Assembly: GCA_020249435.1 (NCBI GenBank)
Contig: JADCFQ010000008.1
Coordinates: forward strand, 62,001 to 126,000
From: Roseomonas sp.
GTDB taxonomy: Bacteria > Pseudomonadota > Alphaproteobacteria > Acetobacterales > Acetobacteraceae
Length of the DNA: 64,000 nt
Direction of reading: 5' to 3'
Below, piece by piece: positions 17,073 through 27,198 of this stretch (its first letter is position 1; each line of letters opens with the position of its first letter). The notes below the pieces were generated by a model. It was not told where the DNA came from and searched no databases. It worked only from the letters and a program-made list of their open reading frames with translations. The translations under genes were made by a program, and so were the position numbers.

Positions 17073-19163
17073 TCAGCTTTGGCCCAATTCAATGACAAGA
17101 TTGCGGTGCCTGTCCACGGAAACCTGCGCGCCGGGCGGGATGACGCAGGTTGATTCGCGTTCTTCCACCAGCGCCGGCCCGGCAAAAGCCGCACCGGGGG
17201 CCAGCCGATACCGGTCATAAACCGCGCAATCGCACCAGCCATGGCCTTCAAACAAAGCGCGCCGGCTGCCGCGCTTCGCCTCTCCAGCTTCGGATTTTTG
17301 TGCGCCTTCCATGGCGATATCGCGGCCCGGCGCGGATGCGGCAAGCCGCCAGGTCAGCGCTTCAATCGGCAGGCCATCGAGCGCGCGGCCAAAGCGCTCA
17401 CGATAGGCCGCCAGGAAATTCTGCTCAATCGCCGCAACATCCTGTTGGCCTGGCGTCAGGCTTGGCATCGGTACGGGGATTTCAAAACCCTGGCCGACAT
17501 AGCGCATATCCGCTGCCGGCTTGTAGATGATGTCGGCGGGATCAGCGCCGGCACCAATCAGTAAGCCGCGCGCTTCCGCGACCATTTCCGCGTAAAGCGC
17601 CGCGATTTTCGTCCAATCGAGCCGTTCCAGCCGCCCGACCAGGCTGCGCACCAGATCGGTCGCGGGTGGTGCCACCAGAAAGCCAATCGCGGAGGCAACC
17701 CCGGCGCCAAGTGGCACCAGCACGCGCTTGATCTTCAGCAAACGCGCCAAATCACAGGCATGCACCGGCCCCGCGCCGCCAAAGGCAATCAGCGTAAAAC
17801 GACGCGGATCGCGGCCCTTTTCCGCCATATGCATGCGCGTTACCGCCGCCATGGTCTCATCCACAATGCGGCGAATGCCAAGCGCTGCGTTATCCGCACT
17901 CACGCCCAATTTCGCGGAAAGATCACCACTCACGGCGCGCGTCACGGCATTAAGGTCAAGCGCCATTTCGCCTCCCAGGAAATAGGCGGGATCAAGCCGG
18001 CCCAGCACCAGATCGGAATCGGTCACGGTGGGCTCAACGCCGCCGCGCCCGTAGCAGATCGGCCCTGGCTTGGCGCCCGCGCTGCGCGGGCCGACCTTCA
18101 TCAGCCCGGAAGCGGGATCAACCCGCGCAATGGAACCACCGCCGGCGCCGATTTCGATCATATCCACCACGGAGACTTTCAAGGGCAGGCCGGAACCCTT
18201 TTGAAAGCGCCGCACACGCCCAGCTTCGAAATCGAATTTCCGGTCTGGCGCGCCATTCTGGATCAGGCACATCTTGGCGGTGGTGCCGCCCATATCATAG
18301 GAAATCACCTGATCCAGCGATGCACGTTGCGCGAGCCATGATGCCGCCATTGCACCCGCCGCCGGCCCGCTTTCAATCAGCCGAATCGGATAATCCTTCG
18401 CCTCCTGCACGGAAGCAATGCCGCCGCCCGAGAGCATGACATAAAGCGCCCCCGTCACGCCAAGTGTCGCGAGGGATGCTTCCAGCTTCGCCAAATAGCG
18501 CTGCATGCGCGGCTTCACATAGGCATTGGCGCAAGCGGTGCTGATGCGCTCAAATTCGCGAATTTCCGGCGCCACGGCGGAAGAAAGCGTCATGGGCAGA
18601 TCAGGGTAAAGGCCGCGAATAACCTCTGCCGCGCGGCGTTCATGGCGCGGGTCGCGCCAGGCATGCAAAAAGCCGATGGCCAGCGCCTCGACCTTCTCGA
18701 CTTCCACCAATTGGCGCGCGGCGGCGATCAGCGCCGCCTCATCCAAAGGCAGCAGTACCTCGCCCTGCACATCCAGGCGTTCCGGCACTTCCAGGCGCAA
18801 ATGGCGCGGCACCAAACTGGGCGGCGCTTCCAGGAAAAGATCATAAAGATCGTAGCGGATTTCGCGCCCGATTTCGATGGAATCGCGAAAGCCATCGGTA
18901 GTGAGCAAGCCCACCCTGCAGCCGGTGCGTTCAATGATGGTATTCGTCACCAGCGTCGTGCCATGCACGATACTGTGCAGATCGGCGGGCTTCAGGCCGG
19001 TTTCTTCGAGCAACCGCGCAATGCCGGCGACAATCGCTTCCGATGGATCATCCGGCGTCGTCAGCCGCTTGCCGGTCGCAACCAGATTGCGCGCGGGATC
19101 ATGCAAGACGAAATCGGTGAAGGTACCACCGACATCAACGCCGATGCGGGCTGTCGCACTCAT
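17073..19163 (-). CDS. Hydantoinase/oxoprolinase A-type subunit (HyuA)
   Basis: 696 residues with the Hydant_A_N and hydantoinase A domains. GVDVGGTFTDFVL at 8-20 and a second actin-like phosphate loop ISYDMGGTTAKM near 290 show the ATP-binding fold; FGGAGPVHACDLA follows near 470. The family comprises ATP-dependent 5-oxoprolinases, N-methylhydantoinases and the acetone-carboxylase-type subunits. The exact ring substrate cannot be read from sequence. Start overlaps the hyuB stop by 4 bp, so the subunits are translationally coupled and probably form a complex in the cytoplasm. Confidence 0.94.
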   Translation of the reverse strand: MSATARIGVDVGGTFTDFVLHDPARNLVATGKRLTTPDDPSEAIVAGIARLLEETGLKPADLHSIVHGTTLVTNTIIERTGCRVGLLTTDGFRDSIEIGREIRYDLYDLFLEAPPSLVPRHLRLEVPERLDVQGEVLLPLDEAALIAAARQLVEVEKVEALAIGFLHAWRDPRHERRAAEVIRGLYPDLPMTLSSAVAPEIREFERISTACANAYVKPRMQRYLAKLEASLATLGVTGALYVMLSGGGIASVQEAKDYPIRLIESGPAAGAMAASWLAQRASLDQVISYDMGGTTAKMCLIQNGAPDRKFDFEAGRVRRFQKGSGLPLKVSVVDMIEIGAGGGSIARVDPASGLMKVGPRSAGAKPGPICYGRGGVEPTVTDSDLVLGRLDPAYFLGGEMALDLNAVTRAVSGDLSAKLGVSADNAALGIRRIVDETMAAVTRMHMAEKGRDPRRFTLIAFGGAGPVHACDLARLLKIKRVLVPLGAGVASAIGFLVAPPATDLVRSLVGRLERLDWTKIAALYAEMVAEARGLLIGAGADPADIIYKPAADMRYVGQGFEIPVPMPSLTPGQQDVAAIEQNFLAAYRERFGRALDGLPIEALTWRLAASAPGRDIAMEGAQKSEAGEAKRGSRRALFEGHGWCDCAVYDRYRLAPGAAFAGPALVEERESTCVIPPGAQVSVDRHRNLVIELGQS

Positions 19164-20821
19164 GGCTTCACCCCGTAATCGCGCGTGGCACCTTCCGCCG
19201 AGACATAACCATCACGGATATCGGCAGCCAAGGCTTCGGGATCACGCGTTCCGGGGTCTCCATACCCCCCACCTCCGGGATAGAGCAGCGTCACGCGCGT
19301 CCCTGGTGCGACCGTGGTGCGGGATTTCGGATGCGGGCGGGTGCCATCATCAAAGGCAATCACCGCGGCACCACCTGCTGCGCCGCCCAAGACACCTTGC
19401 GCGGGGTGGTCGCGCCGGTCGGACAGCAGCGAAAGCCGTACCTCATCCGGCGCACGCACTTCAATCTCCACTTCCTGGCCCAAGCCGCCGCGAAAGCGCC
19501 CCGCGCCGCCGGAATCCGCGCGCAGTCTTTTCTTCCAGACCACCAGGGGTGCGACACTTTCATAAGCCTCAATCGAACCCGCGCCGACATTGGTCGGGAA
19601 GGCCGTGGTCGGCAGCCCATCGCGGTGTGGCGAGGCGCCCATGCCGCCCGAAGCGAACAACACCTGCGAAAACCGATCCCCCGCGCCATCCAACCCGCTG
19701 AACAGTGCCCGCATGGTGGGCGCACCGCCGCATTCGGCAATGATCTTATCCGGCATGATGGGCGCCAGCGCCTTGTAGATCGCGCCTGCGAGCAAATGCC
19801 CAGTCAATTGCCGCGCGCTGCAAGCCGCCGGAAAGCGCGGGTTCAGGATACTGCCTTCCGGCGCGCTAACCGTAATGGCGCTGTAAGACCCCTCATTGCG
19901 CGGCGTGAAGGGATCAAGCGCGCATTTCACCGGATAAACCGCATAGGCATGGGTGTAATTCATCACGCAATTGATGCCGCGATCCACCTGCTTCGATGTA
20001 CCCGCGAAATCAATATGCATGGTCTCGCCCGCGATGGTGACAGCGCAGACAATGCGCGTAATCGCCTCATCAAAGCCATCCGCCTCAAGCGAGGAATGCC
20101 AGGTGCCATCGGGCAATGCGGCAATGGCGCGGCGCATGGCAGCATCGGCCCGTTGATGCAAAGCGGCCCCCAGCCCTTGCAGATCAGGCAGGCCCGTATC
20201 GCTCAGGAATTCATCCACGCCCCGCGCGCAGACCTCATTCGCGATCACCTGCGCTTCCAGATCGCCCATGACTTGCCGCGGCAGCCGCACATTCGCGAGC
20301 AGCACTTCCGCCAAATCCTCATTGCGCTTGCCGGCGCGAAACAGGCGGGAAGGGGGGATGCGGATGCCTTCCTCAAACAGCTCCCGACAATCAGCGGACC
20401 AGAGCGCGCCGCCGACATCAGGCGAATGGGAAATGGACCCGGCAAAACCCACCAAACGCCCCTGATGGAAAATCGGGCTGACCGCAGTGAAATCCGGCAA
20501 ATGCCCGGTCGCAAGCCATGGATCGTTGGTAATCACACAATCGCCCGGCTGCCAGGTTTCCGCCGGGAAGCGTTCCAGAAAGGTTTTGGTCGTTTTCGGC
20601 AAAATACAGGAGAAGGAAGCAATGCCCCCCGTATTCTCGCTGATGGAATCGCCATTGCGGTCCATCAGCACCGTCGCGAAATCATTTGATTCGCGCACAA
20701 TGGTGGAAAAGGCGGTGCGCAGCAGGCCGGTTGCCGCCTCATCAGCGATCGAAATCAGCCGCGACCAATAGATTTCCAGGCTGATCGGGTCGAATGTTTC
20801 CTGCCGATGATGCGCTGCCAT
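19160..20821 (-). CDS. Hydantoinase/oxoprolinase B-type subunit (HyuB)
   Basis: 553 residues from the ATG at 20821 (MAAHHRQETFDPISLEI); a TTG five codons upstream is less likely. Typical B-subunit motifs: IYWSRLISIADEAATGLLRTAFS near the start, then QPGDCVITNDPW and GHLPDFTAVSP, and a glycine-rich C-terminus LLYPGGGGYGDP. It partners the A subunit for ATP-dependent opening of a cyclic amide or a related reaction. Upstream 75 bp separate it from the glycosyltransferase gene on the same strand. Full length. Confidence 0.94.
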   Translation of the reverse strand: MAAHHRQETFDPISLEIYWSRLISIADEAATGLLRTAFSTIVRESNDFATVLMDRNGDSISENTGGIASFSCILPKTTKTFLERFPAETWQPGDCVITNDPWLATGHLPDFTAVSPIFHQGRLVGFAGSISHSPDVGGALWSADCRELFEEGIRIPPSRLFRAGKRNEDLAEVLLANVRLPRQVMGDLEAQVIANEVCARGVDEFLSDTGLPDLQGLGAALHQRADAAMRRAIAALPDGTWHSSLEADGFDEAITRIVCAVTIAGETMHIDFAGTSKQVDRGINCVMNYTHAYAVYPVKCALDPFTPRNEGSYSAITVSAPEGSILNPRFPAACSARQLTGHLLAGAIYKALAPIMPDKIIAECGGAPTMRALFSGLDGAGDRFSQVLFASGGMGASPHRDGLPTTAFPTNVGAGSIEAYESVAPLVVWKKRLRADSGGAGRFRGGLGQEVEIEVRAPDEVRLSLLSDRRDHPAQGVLGGAAGGAAVIAFDDGTRPHPKSRTTVAPGTRVTLLYPGGGGYGDPGTRDPEALAADIRDGYVSAEGATRDYGVKP

Positions 20822-20896
20822 GATATTCCATCCCAAACCTCACCATGCTTTGCGCATGGCTGAGGTATCGGAAGCCCGGATGGCAGGCGCGTCAAG

Positions 20897-22570
20897 TCAC
20901 GCGGGCTGGGCTTCCTCGGCGGGTGCGATGGTAATGAGCCCAATTTTCATCATCCAGACCATGCCGATCGCCGCGCGTGCGCGTTGATCCGGCGGCAAGG
21001 TGCCGCCCAATTCCGCCGCCGTCATGCTGCCTTGCGCGAGGCGTTCCAACATGATCTGAAAACCATTGAGCGAAGGCAGCAATTGGCCACGCGAAACCGC
21101 GCCCGGAATACCAGCGCGCTGGCGCAGCAGATCAAGATTGGCCCCAGGCACCAGCGTCACGCGCTGCTTCGGGTCCAGCCGATGCGTTGGGTAATCGGCA
21201 AACAGCATGAAGGGATCGGGGCGCGTCGGCGCGGGCTGCCGGCCTGGGATCAGCGGCGCGAATTCCGTGGCCTTGGCGCGAATGCGCGCCTGTTCCTGCC
21301 ATAACGCCAAATACTGCGGAATGATCGCCGCCCAATCATAAACCCGCCGGGCGCGCAGCCTGGCCGCTTCCGCCATTTGCCGGCGCAAATTCGCATCTTC
21401 CGCCAGCCGATAATAGGCATCCGCTGCCGCGCCGATATCCATCGCAATGCCCTGCGATGTTCCGCGCAAATAGGCGTTATAATCATCCGCGCCCATGTGG
21501 TAGCGCGTGGCAATCGGATTGCCATTGCCGCCCATCAGGGTGCGAATGCGAAACCCAGTGACGCCATCTTCCACCGTATCGCGAAAACCATCCCAATCCG
21601 TCACCACCACGGGCAGGCCGGCCGCCATGGCCTCAACCGGCGCAAGACCGAAGGTTTCCTGCACATTATCCACGGGCAGGGTGAAGATATCCGCTGCCGC
21701 CCAGGCTTTTGCGCGGATTTCGGCATTCTGCCCATCCAGCAGATGCACCTTCACATTCGGGCAGGCCTGGGTTGCGGCATCGGTAAAGGCCGGGCGCGAC
21801 CCATCGCCTTCAATCCATCCGGTCAGCAGCAAATGCAGCTTCCGCCCACGCCGCTCGGCCGCCTTTTGCAGCGCAAGGAACATCGGCAGCGGCGAGAATT
21901 TGGTCGCATTGGAAAGCCGCGCCACCAGAATAATGGCGATATCCTCAGCCCCAATGCCCAATTCCTGCCGATAGGCGGCACCCAGCGCCGGGTCACGGCG
22001 GAAGGCATCGCAATCCACGCCGAGCGGGATCATCGGCAGCATGGGCACACCGGCCCGTGTCGCCCCCATGGCGCTTTGCAGATAGGCGACGTTTTCCTGC
22101 AATTGCCGCCGCACCATGCTCTGCACCGCGCGGGAGGTGCAGATGATCGCATCCCAAGGCTGCACCGGCGCAGTCAGGGAATGGGCTAGCGCATCCATCA
22201 CCCGGTCGGTGGAGGTGGTATGCGTCACGCCGCAAAGGCTGAAAGCGCGCTGATTGCCCGAACGCCGGCGCCAATAGGCATAGCTCTCAAGCCCAGGCCC
22301 CGGCAGGAAGAGCGTGCCGGCTTCGGCCACCGGGCGCTGATCCTCATAATGCGCGGTACGCACCTGCAAACCCGGCGCGCGGGCCTGGATTTCCGCCGGA
22401 AAGCCCTGTGCCTCCCGGTCATTCAGCATAAGCCCCACCAGGCTTTCCAACCCGCCATGGCGCAGCAACCCATTCAGGAAACTATCGCCCGCGACGCGCC
22501 GGCCCAGCATGGCCCGGCCTTGGGAGACATAGCCATCAGCGGCATAAAGAATGGCAACGGAACGGCTCAT
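20897..22570 (-). CDS. Glycosyltransferase family 1-like (GT-B fold)
   Basis: 557 residues from the ATG at 22570 (MSRSVAILYAADGYVSQG). A longer frame starting at 22675 would run into the divergent zapE start. The C-terminal donor-binding domain has the GT4-type signature AEIRAKAWAAADIFTLPVDN and EAMAAGLPVVVTDWDGF (about 330-365), where the Glu contacts the sugar nucleotide. The N-terminal half is less conserved. After about residue 440 there is an extra 110-residue tail without recognised domain. Acceptor unknown; no other polysaccharide genes lie around it. Confidence 0.85.
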   Translation of the reverse strand: MSRSVAILYAADGYVSQGRAMLGRRVAGDSFLNGLLRHGGLESLVGLMLNDREAQGFPAEIQARAPGLQVRTAHYEDQRPVAEAGTLFLPGPGLESYAYWRRRSGNQRAFSLCGVTHTTSTDRVMDALAHSLTAPVQPWDAIICTSRAVQSMVRRQLQENVAYLQSAMGATRAGVPMLPMIPLGVDCDAFRRDPALGAAYRQELGIGAEDIAIILVARLSNATKFSPLPMFLALQKAAERRGRKLHLLLTGWIEGDGSRPAFTDAATQACPNVKVHLLDGQNAEIRAKAWAAADIFTLPVDNVQETFGLAPVEAMAAGLPVVVTDWDGFRDTVEDGVTGFRIRTLMGGNGNPIATRYHMGADDYNAYLRGTSQGIAMDIGAAADAYYRLAEDANLRRQMAEAARLRARRVYDWAAIIPQYLALWQEQARIRAKATEFAPLIPGRQPAPTRPDPFMLFADYPTHRLDPKQRVTLVPGANLDLLRQRAGIPGAVSRGQLLPSLNGFQIMLERLAQGSMTAAELGGTLPPDQRARAAIGMVWMMKIGLITIAPAEEAQPA

Positions 22571-22673
22571 GGAATTCCACACCTTGGATGCTGCATCGTG
22601 ACTAATTCCTTCCCCGCCCCCGATCAATGCTGCCCCGATTGTGGGGGCGGGCCGGTCAGGGTAAGCGCGCAGC

Positions 22674-23867
22674 ATGCAGCTTGTTGAGGAAAGCGACTCG
22701 AAACCCGCAAGGGCGGCGCCTGGGCCAATGCCCGCCTATCAGGCGCGGCTTGCCAGCGGCGAATTGGCGCCCGACCCGGCCCAGGCCCCGGCGATGGAGC
22801 GTTTGCAGACCCTTTGGCAGGCGCTGCGCGGCTATGACCCGGCGCCCTTGGCTGACGCCCCCAAACCCACTGGGCTGCTTGGCCGGCTTTTCGGGCGCAG
22901 CACTGCCCCGCCGCGCGCCGAACCCCCGCAAGGGCTTTATCTGGTAGGCGAGGTCGGGCGCGGCAAATCCATGCTCATGGACCTGTTTTTTGAGACCGCC
23001 GAGGTACCGCGCAAGCAAAGGCTCCATTTCCACGCCTTCATGCAGCAGGCGCATCGGCGCATTCATGGCTGGAAGCAGGCGCATGGCGATAGCGCGGACC
23101 CGATCCCACCCTTGGCCGATTCCATCGCCGCCGATGCCGCTTTGCTCTGTTTTGACGAATTCCAAGTGCATGACATCGCCGATGCCATGATCCTGGGCCG
23201 GCTTTTCGAGGCGCTTTTTGCCCGCGGCACGGTGGTGGTCGCGACCTCCAACACCGCGCCGGACGACCTTTTCAAGGGCCAGCCCGGCCGCGATGCCTTC
23301 CTGCCCTTCATCGCCCTGATCAAGCACCATGTGGAGGTCTGGCCCCTGGTGGCCGCTCGAGATTACCGGCGTGAAAGAATCAGAAGCCTGCCCACCTGGC
23401 ATGTCCCTGCCGATGGCCGGTCCGAGGCCGCACTGGACGCCGCCTTTGCCGAGCTTACCGGGCAGGCACAGGGGGCACCCATGGACCTGCCCTTGCTCGG
23501 CCGGGTGATTGAGGTGCCGGAAGCCGCCCGCGGCGTGGCGCGGTTTGAGTTCAACCAGCTTTGCGGCAAACCGCTCGGCCCCGCGGATTATCTGGCGATT
23601 GCCGAGGCTTTCCATACCCTGGTGCTGGACGATATCCCCCGCCTCGGCCCGGAGAATTTCGACAAGGCGCGCCGCTTCATCACCTGCATAGACACGCTTT
23701 ATGAGCACCGCTGCAAGCTGGTGGCGAGTGCGGCTTCCAGCCCCGATCAGCTTTATGAACGCGGCACCAATGCCGCGATGTTCGAACGCACGGCGTCCCG
23801 CCTTACCGAAATGCAAAGTCAGGAATACCTGGCCCTGCCGCATTGGGGACGCCAAACCCCTGCCTGA
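22674..23867 (+). CDS. zapE: Cell division protein ZapE / AFG1-like ATPase
   Basis: 397 residues with the AFG1/ZapE ATPase layout: Walker A GEVGRGKS near 93-100, then FFETAEVPRKQRLHFHAFM, Walker B LLCFDEFQVHDIADA near 158, sensor VVVATSNTAPDDLF, and the C-terminal TLYEHRCKLVASA. ZapE is a Z-ring-associated ATPase; the mitochondrial relative AFG1 handles misassembled respiratory proteins. In alphaproteobacteria the gene often precedes mdh and the TCA cluster, as here. The ATG at 22674 is used, but an ATG 18 codons in is also possible. Confidence 0.94.
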   Translation: MQLVEESDSKPARAAPGPMPAYQARLASGELAPDPAQAPAMERLQTLWQALRGYDPAPLADAPKPTGLLGRLFGRSTAPPRAEPPQGLYLVGEVGRGKSMLMDLFFETAEVPRKQRLHFHAFMQQAHRRIHGWKQAHGDSADPIPPLADSIAADAALLCFDEFQVHDIADAMILGRLFEALFARGTVVVATSNTAPDDLFKGQPGRDAFLPFIALIKHHVEVWPLVAARDYRRERIRSLPTWHVPADGRSEAALDAAFAELTGQAQGAPMDLPLLGRVIEVPEAARGVARFEFNQLCGKPLGPADYLAIAEAFHTLVLDDIPRLGPENFDKARRFITCIDTLYEHRCKLVASAASSPDQLYERGTNAAMFERTASRLTEMQSQEYLALPHWGRQTPA

Positions 23868-23879
23868 GCGGTTACCGCC

Positions 23880-23908
23880 TTGCCGGGCGGGGGCTTCGGG
23901 GCTAGGAA
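23880..23908 (+). promoter_or_regulatory. Possible promoter of mdh
   Basis: TTGCCG at 23880-23885, a 17-base spacer and TAGGAA at 23903-23908 resemble a weak sigma-70 type promoter between zapE and mdh, 36 bp ahead of the mdh ATG. The match is partial and GC-rich DNA gives such hits by chance. Confidence 0.3.
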
Positions 23909-23934
23909 ACGGGCGTTTTCCAGACAAGGTTTAA

Positions 23935-24897
<963 letters not shown>

Positions 24898-24904
24898 TTG
24901 CCCA

Positions 24905-24930
24905 GGGCCAGGCCTCGCCTGGCCCTTTTT
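24905..24930 (+). terminator. Terminator after mdh
   Basis: GGGCCAGGC (24905-24913), loop CTC, GCCTGGCCC (24917-24925) and TTTTT. It lies in the 58-bp gap between mdh and sucC and could separate or attenuate the two parts of the TCA cluster. Confidence 0.88.
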
Positions 24931-24955
24931 CGCATCCGGACCGGAGGCATTTTGC

Positions 24956-26149
24956 ATGAATATCCATGAATATCAGGCGAAGGAGCTGCTGCGCCGCTAT
25001 GGCGTTGCGGTACTTGAAGGCCATGTCGCCTGGAATGCCGAGGAAGCCGCCGCCGCAGCGGCCAAGCTTCCTGGCCCGGTCTATGTGGTAAAATCACAAA
25101 TCCATGCGGGGGGACGCGGAGCGGGCCGCTTCAAGGAAGACCCGAATGGCAAGGGCGGCGTTCGGGTTGTGAAGTCGGCCGCCGATGTGAAGGCCGCTGC
25201 CGATGCCATGATTGGCAAGACGCTGGTGACGAAGCAAACGGGCCCCGCCGGCAAGCTTGTTTCGCGCGTTTATGTCGAAGATGGCTGCGATATCGCCCGC
25301 GAATTGTATCTTGGCCTGCTGGTGGACCGCGCCACATCGCGCCTGACCATCATGGCGTCCACCGAAGGCGGGATGGAAATTGAGGAAGTTGCCGAAAAGC
25401 ACCCCGAGAAAATCCTGAAGGTCGCGATTGACCCGGCTTCGGGCGTCTCAGGCTTTCATGCGCGCAAGCTGGCCTTCGGGCTTGGCCTGACGGGCAAGCA
25501 GGTTTCATCCTTCACGAAGTTTGTGCTGGCGCTTTACGGCGCCTTTGTGGAGCTTGATTGCGCGATTGTGGAGATCAACCCGCTGGTCGTGACCGGGGCA
25601 GGGGAGATCGTGGCACTCGACGCCAAGGTGTCCTTCGATGACAATGCGCTGTTCCGCCACAAGGATCTGGAAGCGCTGCGTGACGACAGCGAAATGGACC
25701 CGAAGGAATTGGACGCGGTCAATAATGATTTGAATTACGTCGCTTTGGATGGTGAGATCGGCTGCATGGTCAATGGCGCGGGCCTGGCCATGGCGACGAT
25801 GGATATCATCAAGCTTTATGGCTCAAGCCCGGCGAACTTCCTTGATGTCGGCGGCACCGCGACGGCAGCGCGCGTCACTGAGGCGTTTCGCATCATCACC
25901 TCGGATGCCAATGTGAAGGCCATTCTGGTGAATATCTTCGGCGGCATTGCGAAATGCGACATGATCGCGACCGGCATTGTGGAAGCGACCAAAACGCTGT
26001 CGCTGAAAGTGCCTTTGGTGGTGCGGCTTGAAGGCACCAATGTTGATCTCGGCAAGAAGATCCTCGCGGATAGCGGGCTTGCCATTATTGCCGCCGATAA
26101 TCTGGCCGATGCGGCCAAGAAAGTCGTCGCTGCCGTGAAGGGGGCCTGA
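24956..26149 (+). CDS. sucC: Succinate-CoA ligase, beta subunit
   Basis: 397 residues, normal length. ATP-grasp domain starts [33 protein letters not shown] near 43-58 is the nucleotide-binding segment; EINPLVVTG and [10 protein letters not shown] are family marks of the C-terminal CoA-ligase part. With SucD it makes ATP (or GTP) from succinyl-CoA. GGAGG at 24941-24945 precedes the ATG. sucD starts 3 bp after its stop. Confidence 0.98.
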   Translation: MNIHEYQAKELLRRYGVAVLEGHVAWNAEEAAAAAAKLPGPVYVVKSQIHAGGRGAGRFKEDPNGKGGVRVVKSAADVKAAADAMIGKTLVTKQTGPAGKLVSRVYVEDGCDIARELYLGLLVDRATSRLTIMASTEGGMEIEEVAEKHPEKILKVAIDPASGVSGFHARKLAFGLGLTGKQVSSFTKFVLALYGAFVELDCAIVEINPLVVTGAGEIVALDAKVSFDDNALFRHKDLEALRDDSEMDPKELDAVNNDLNYVALDGEIGCMVNGAGLAMATMDIIKLYGSSPANFLDVGGTATAARVTEAFRIITSDANVKAILVNIFGGIAKCDMIATGIVEATKTLSLKVPLVVRLEGTNVDLGKKILADSGLAIIAADNLADAAKKVVAAVKGA

Positions 26150-26152
26150 ACC

Positions 26153-27043
26153 ATGGCTGTTCTTGTCAACGCCAATACCCGCGTGATGACCCAGGGCTTC
26201 ACCGGTTCGCAGGGTACCTTCCATGCCGAACAGGGCATTGCCTATGGTTCGACCTATGTTGGCGGTGTCACGCCCGGCAAGGGCGGCACCACCCATATCG
26301 GCCTGCCAGTGTTTGATACGGTGGCGGAATGCGTGGCCGCAACCGGGGCCAATGCTTCGGTGATTTATGTGCCGCCACCCTTCGCGGCGGACGCCATTCT
26401 GGAAGCGATTGATGCGGAAGTGCCGCTGATCATCTGCATCACGGAAGGCATTCCGGTCTTGGATATGGTGAAGGTGAAGCGCGCGCTGGATGGCTCCAAA
26501 TCCCGCCTGGTGGGGCCGAATTGCCCGGGCGTGATCACGCCTGGCGCCTGCAAGATCGGCATCATGCCGGGCCATATCCATAAGCCTGGGTCGGTTGGCA
26601 TTGTCTCGCGTTCCGGGACGCTGACCTATGAGGCTGTGGCGCAAACCACCGCTGCCGGGCTTGGCCAATCAAGCTGTGTGGGCATTGGCGGTGACCCGGT
26701 GAAGGGCATGGATTTCATCGAAGTGCTTGAGATGTTCCTGGCCGACCCCGATACCAAATCCATCGTCATGATTGGCGAAATCGGCGGGCAGTCTGAAATC
26801 CTGGCGGCCGAATACCTGAAGCGGGAAAATTTCGCCCCCGGCAAGCCGAACAAGCCGGTGGTGGGCTTCATCGCCGGCGCCACGGCGCCCCCGGGGCGGC
26901 GGATGGGCCATGCCGGGGCGGTGATTTCCGGCGGCGCCGATACCGCAGAAGCGAAAATGGCTGCCATGAAAGCGGCCGGGATTCACGTTGCGGATAGTCC
27001 TTCTGCGCTAGGCTCCACCATGGTCAAGGCGCTTGGCGGCTGA
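26153..27043 (+). CDS. sucD: Succinate-CoA ligase, alpha subunit
   Basis: 296 residues. CoA-binding Rossmann domain with [13 protein letters not shown] (about 16-28); the phosphorylated active-site histidine is His253 in [19 protein letters not shown] and SRSGTLTYE are conserved. It carries the CoA site and the phosphohistidine of the ligase and pairs with SucC, encoded 3 bp upstream. Followed by a 155-bp gap before sucA with a GC-rich hairpin at 27112-27127. Confidence 0.98.
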   Translation: MAVLVNANTRVMTQGFTGSQGTFHAEQGIAYGSTYVGGVTPGKGGTTHIGLPVFDTVAECVAATGANASVIYVPPPFAADAILEAIDAEVPLIICITEGIPVLDMVKVKRALDGSKSRLVGPNCPGVITPGACKIGIMPGHIHKPGSVGIVSRSGTLTYEAVAQTTAAGLGQSSCVGIGGDPVKGMDFIEVLEMFLADPDTKSIVMIGEIGGQSEILAAEYLKRENFAPGKPNKPVVGFIAGATAPPGRRMGHAGAVISGGADTAEAKMAAMKAAGIHVADSPSALGSTMVKALGG

Positions 27044-27198
27044 TTTCGCCCATTAGTTGATACTGGGGGGCTGCCGCATCGGGCGTTATGGCCTTATGCT
27101 CGCAGCCCTCGGCCCCGGTGCCGGGGCGTTGCACGGCACCACAAGAATACATCCGCCCAACCCCAGCATGGGTAGCCGAGGCGGGAGGGAGAAGGTTG

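Noticed and set aside
27112-27127. GCCCCG / CGGGGC hairpin in the sucA leader
   Set aside because: Short, no T-run and no match to a known riboswitch; not enough for a regulatory call.
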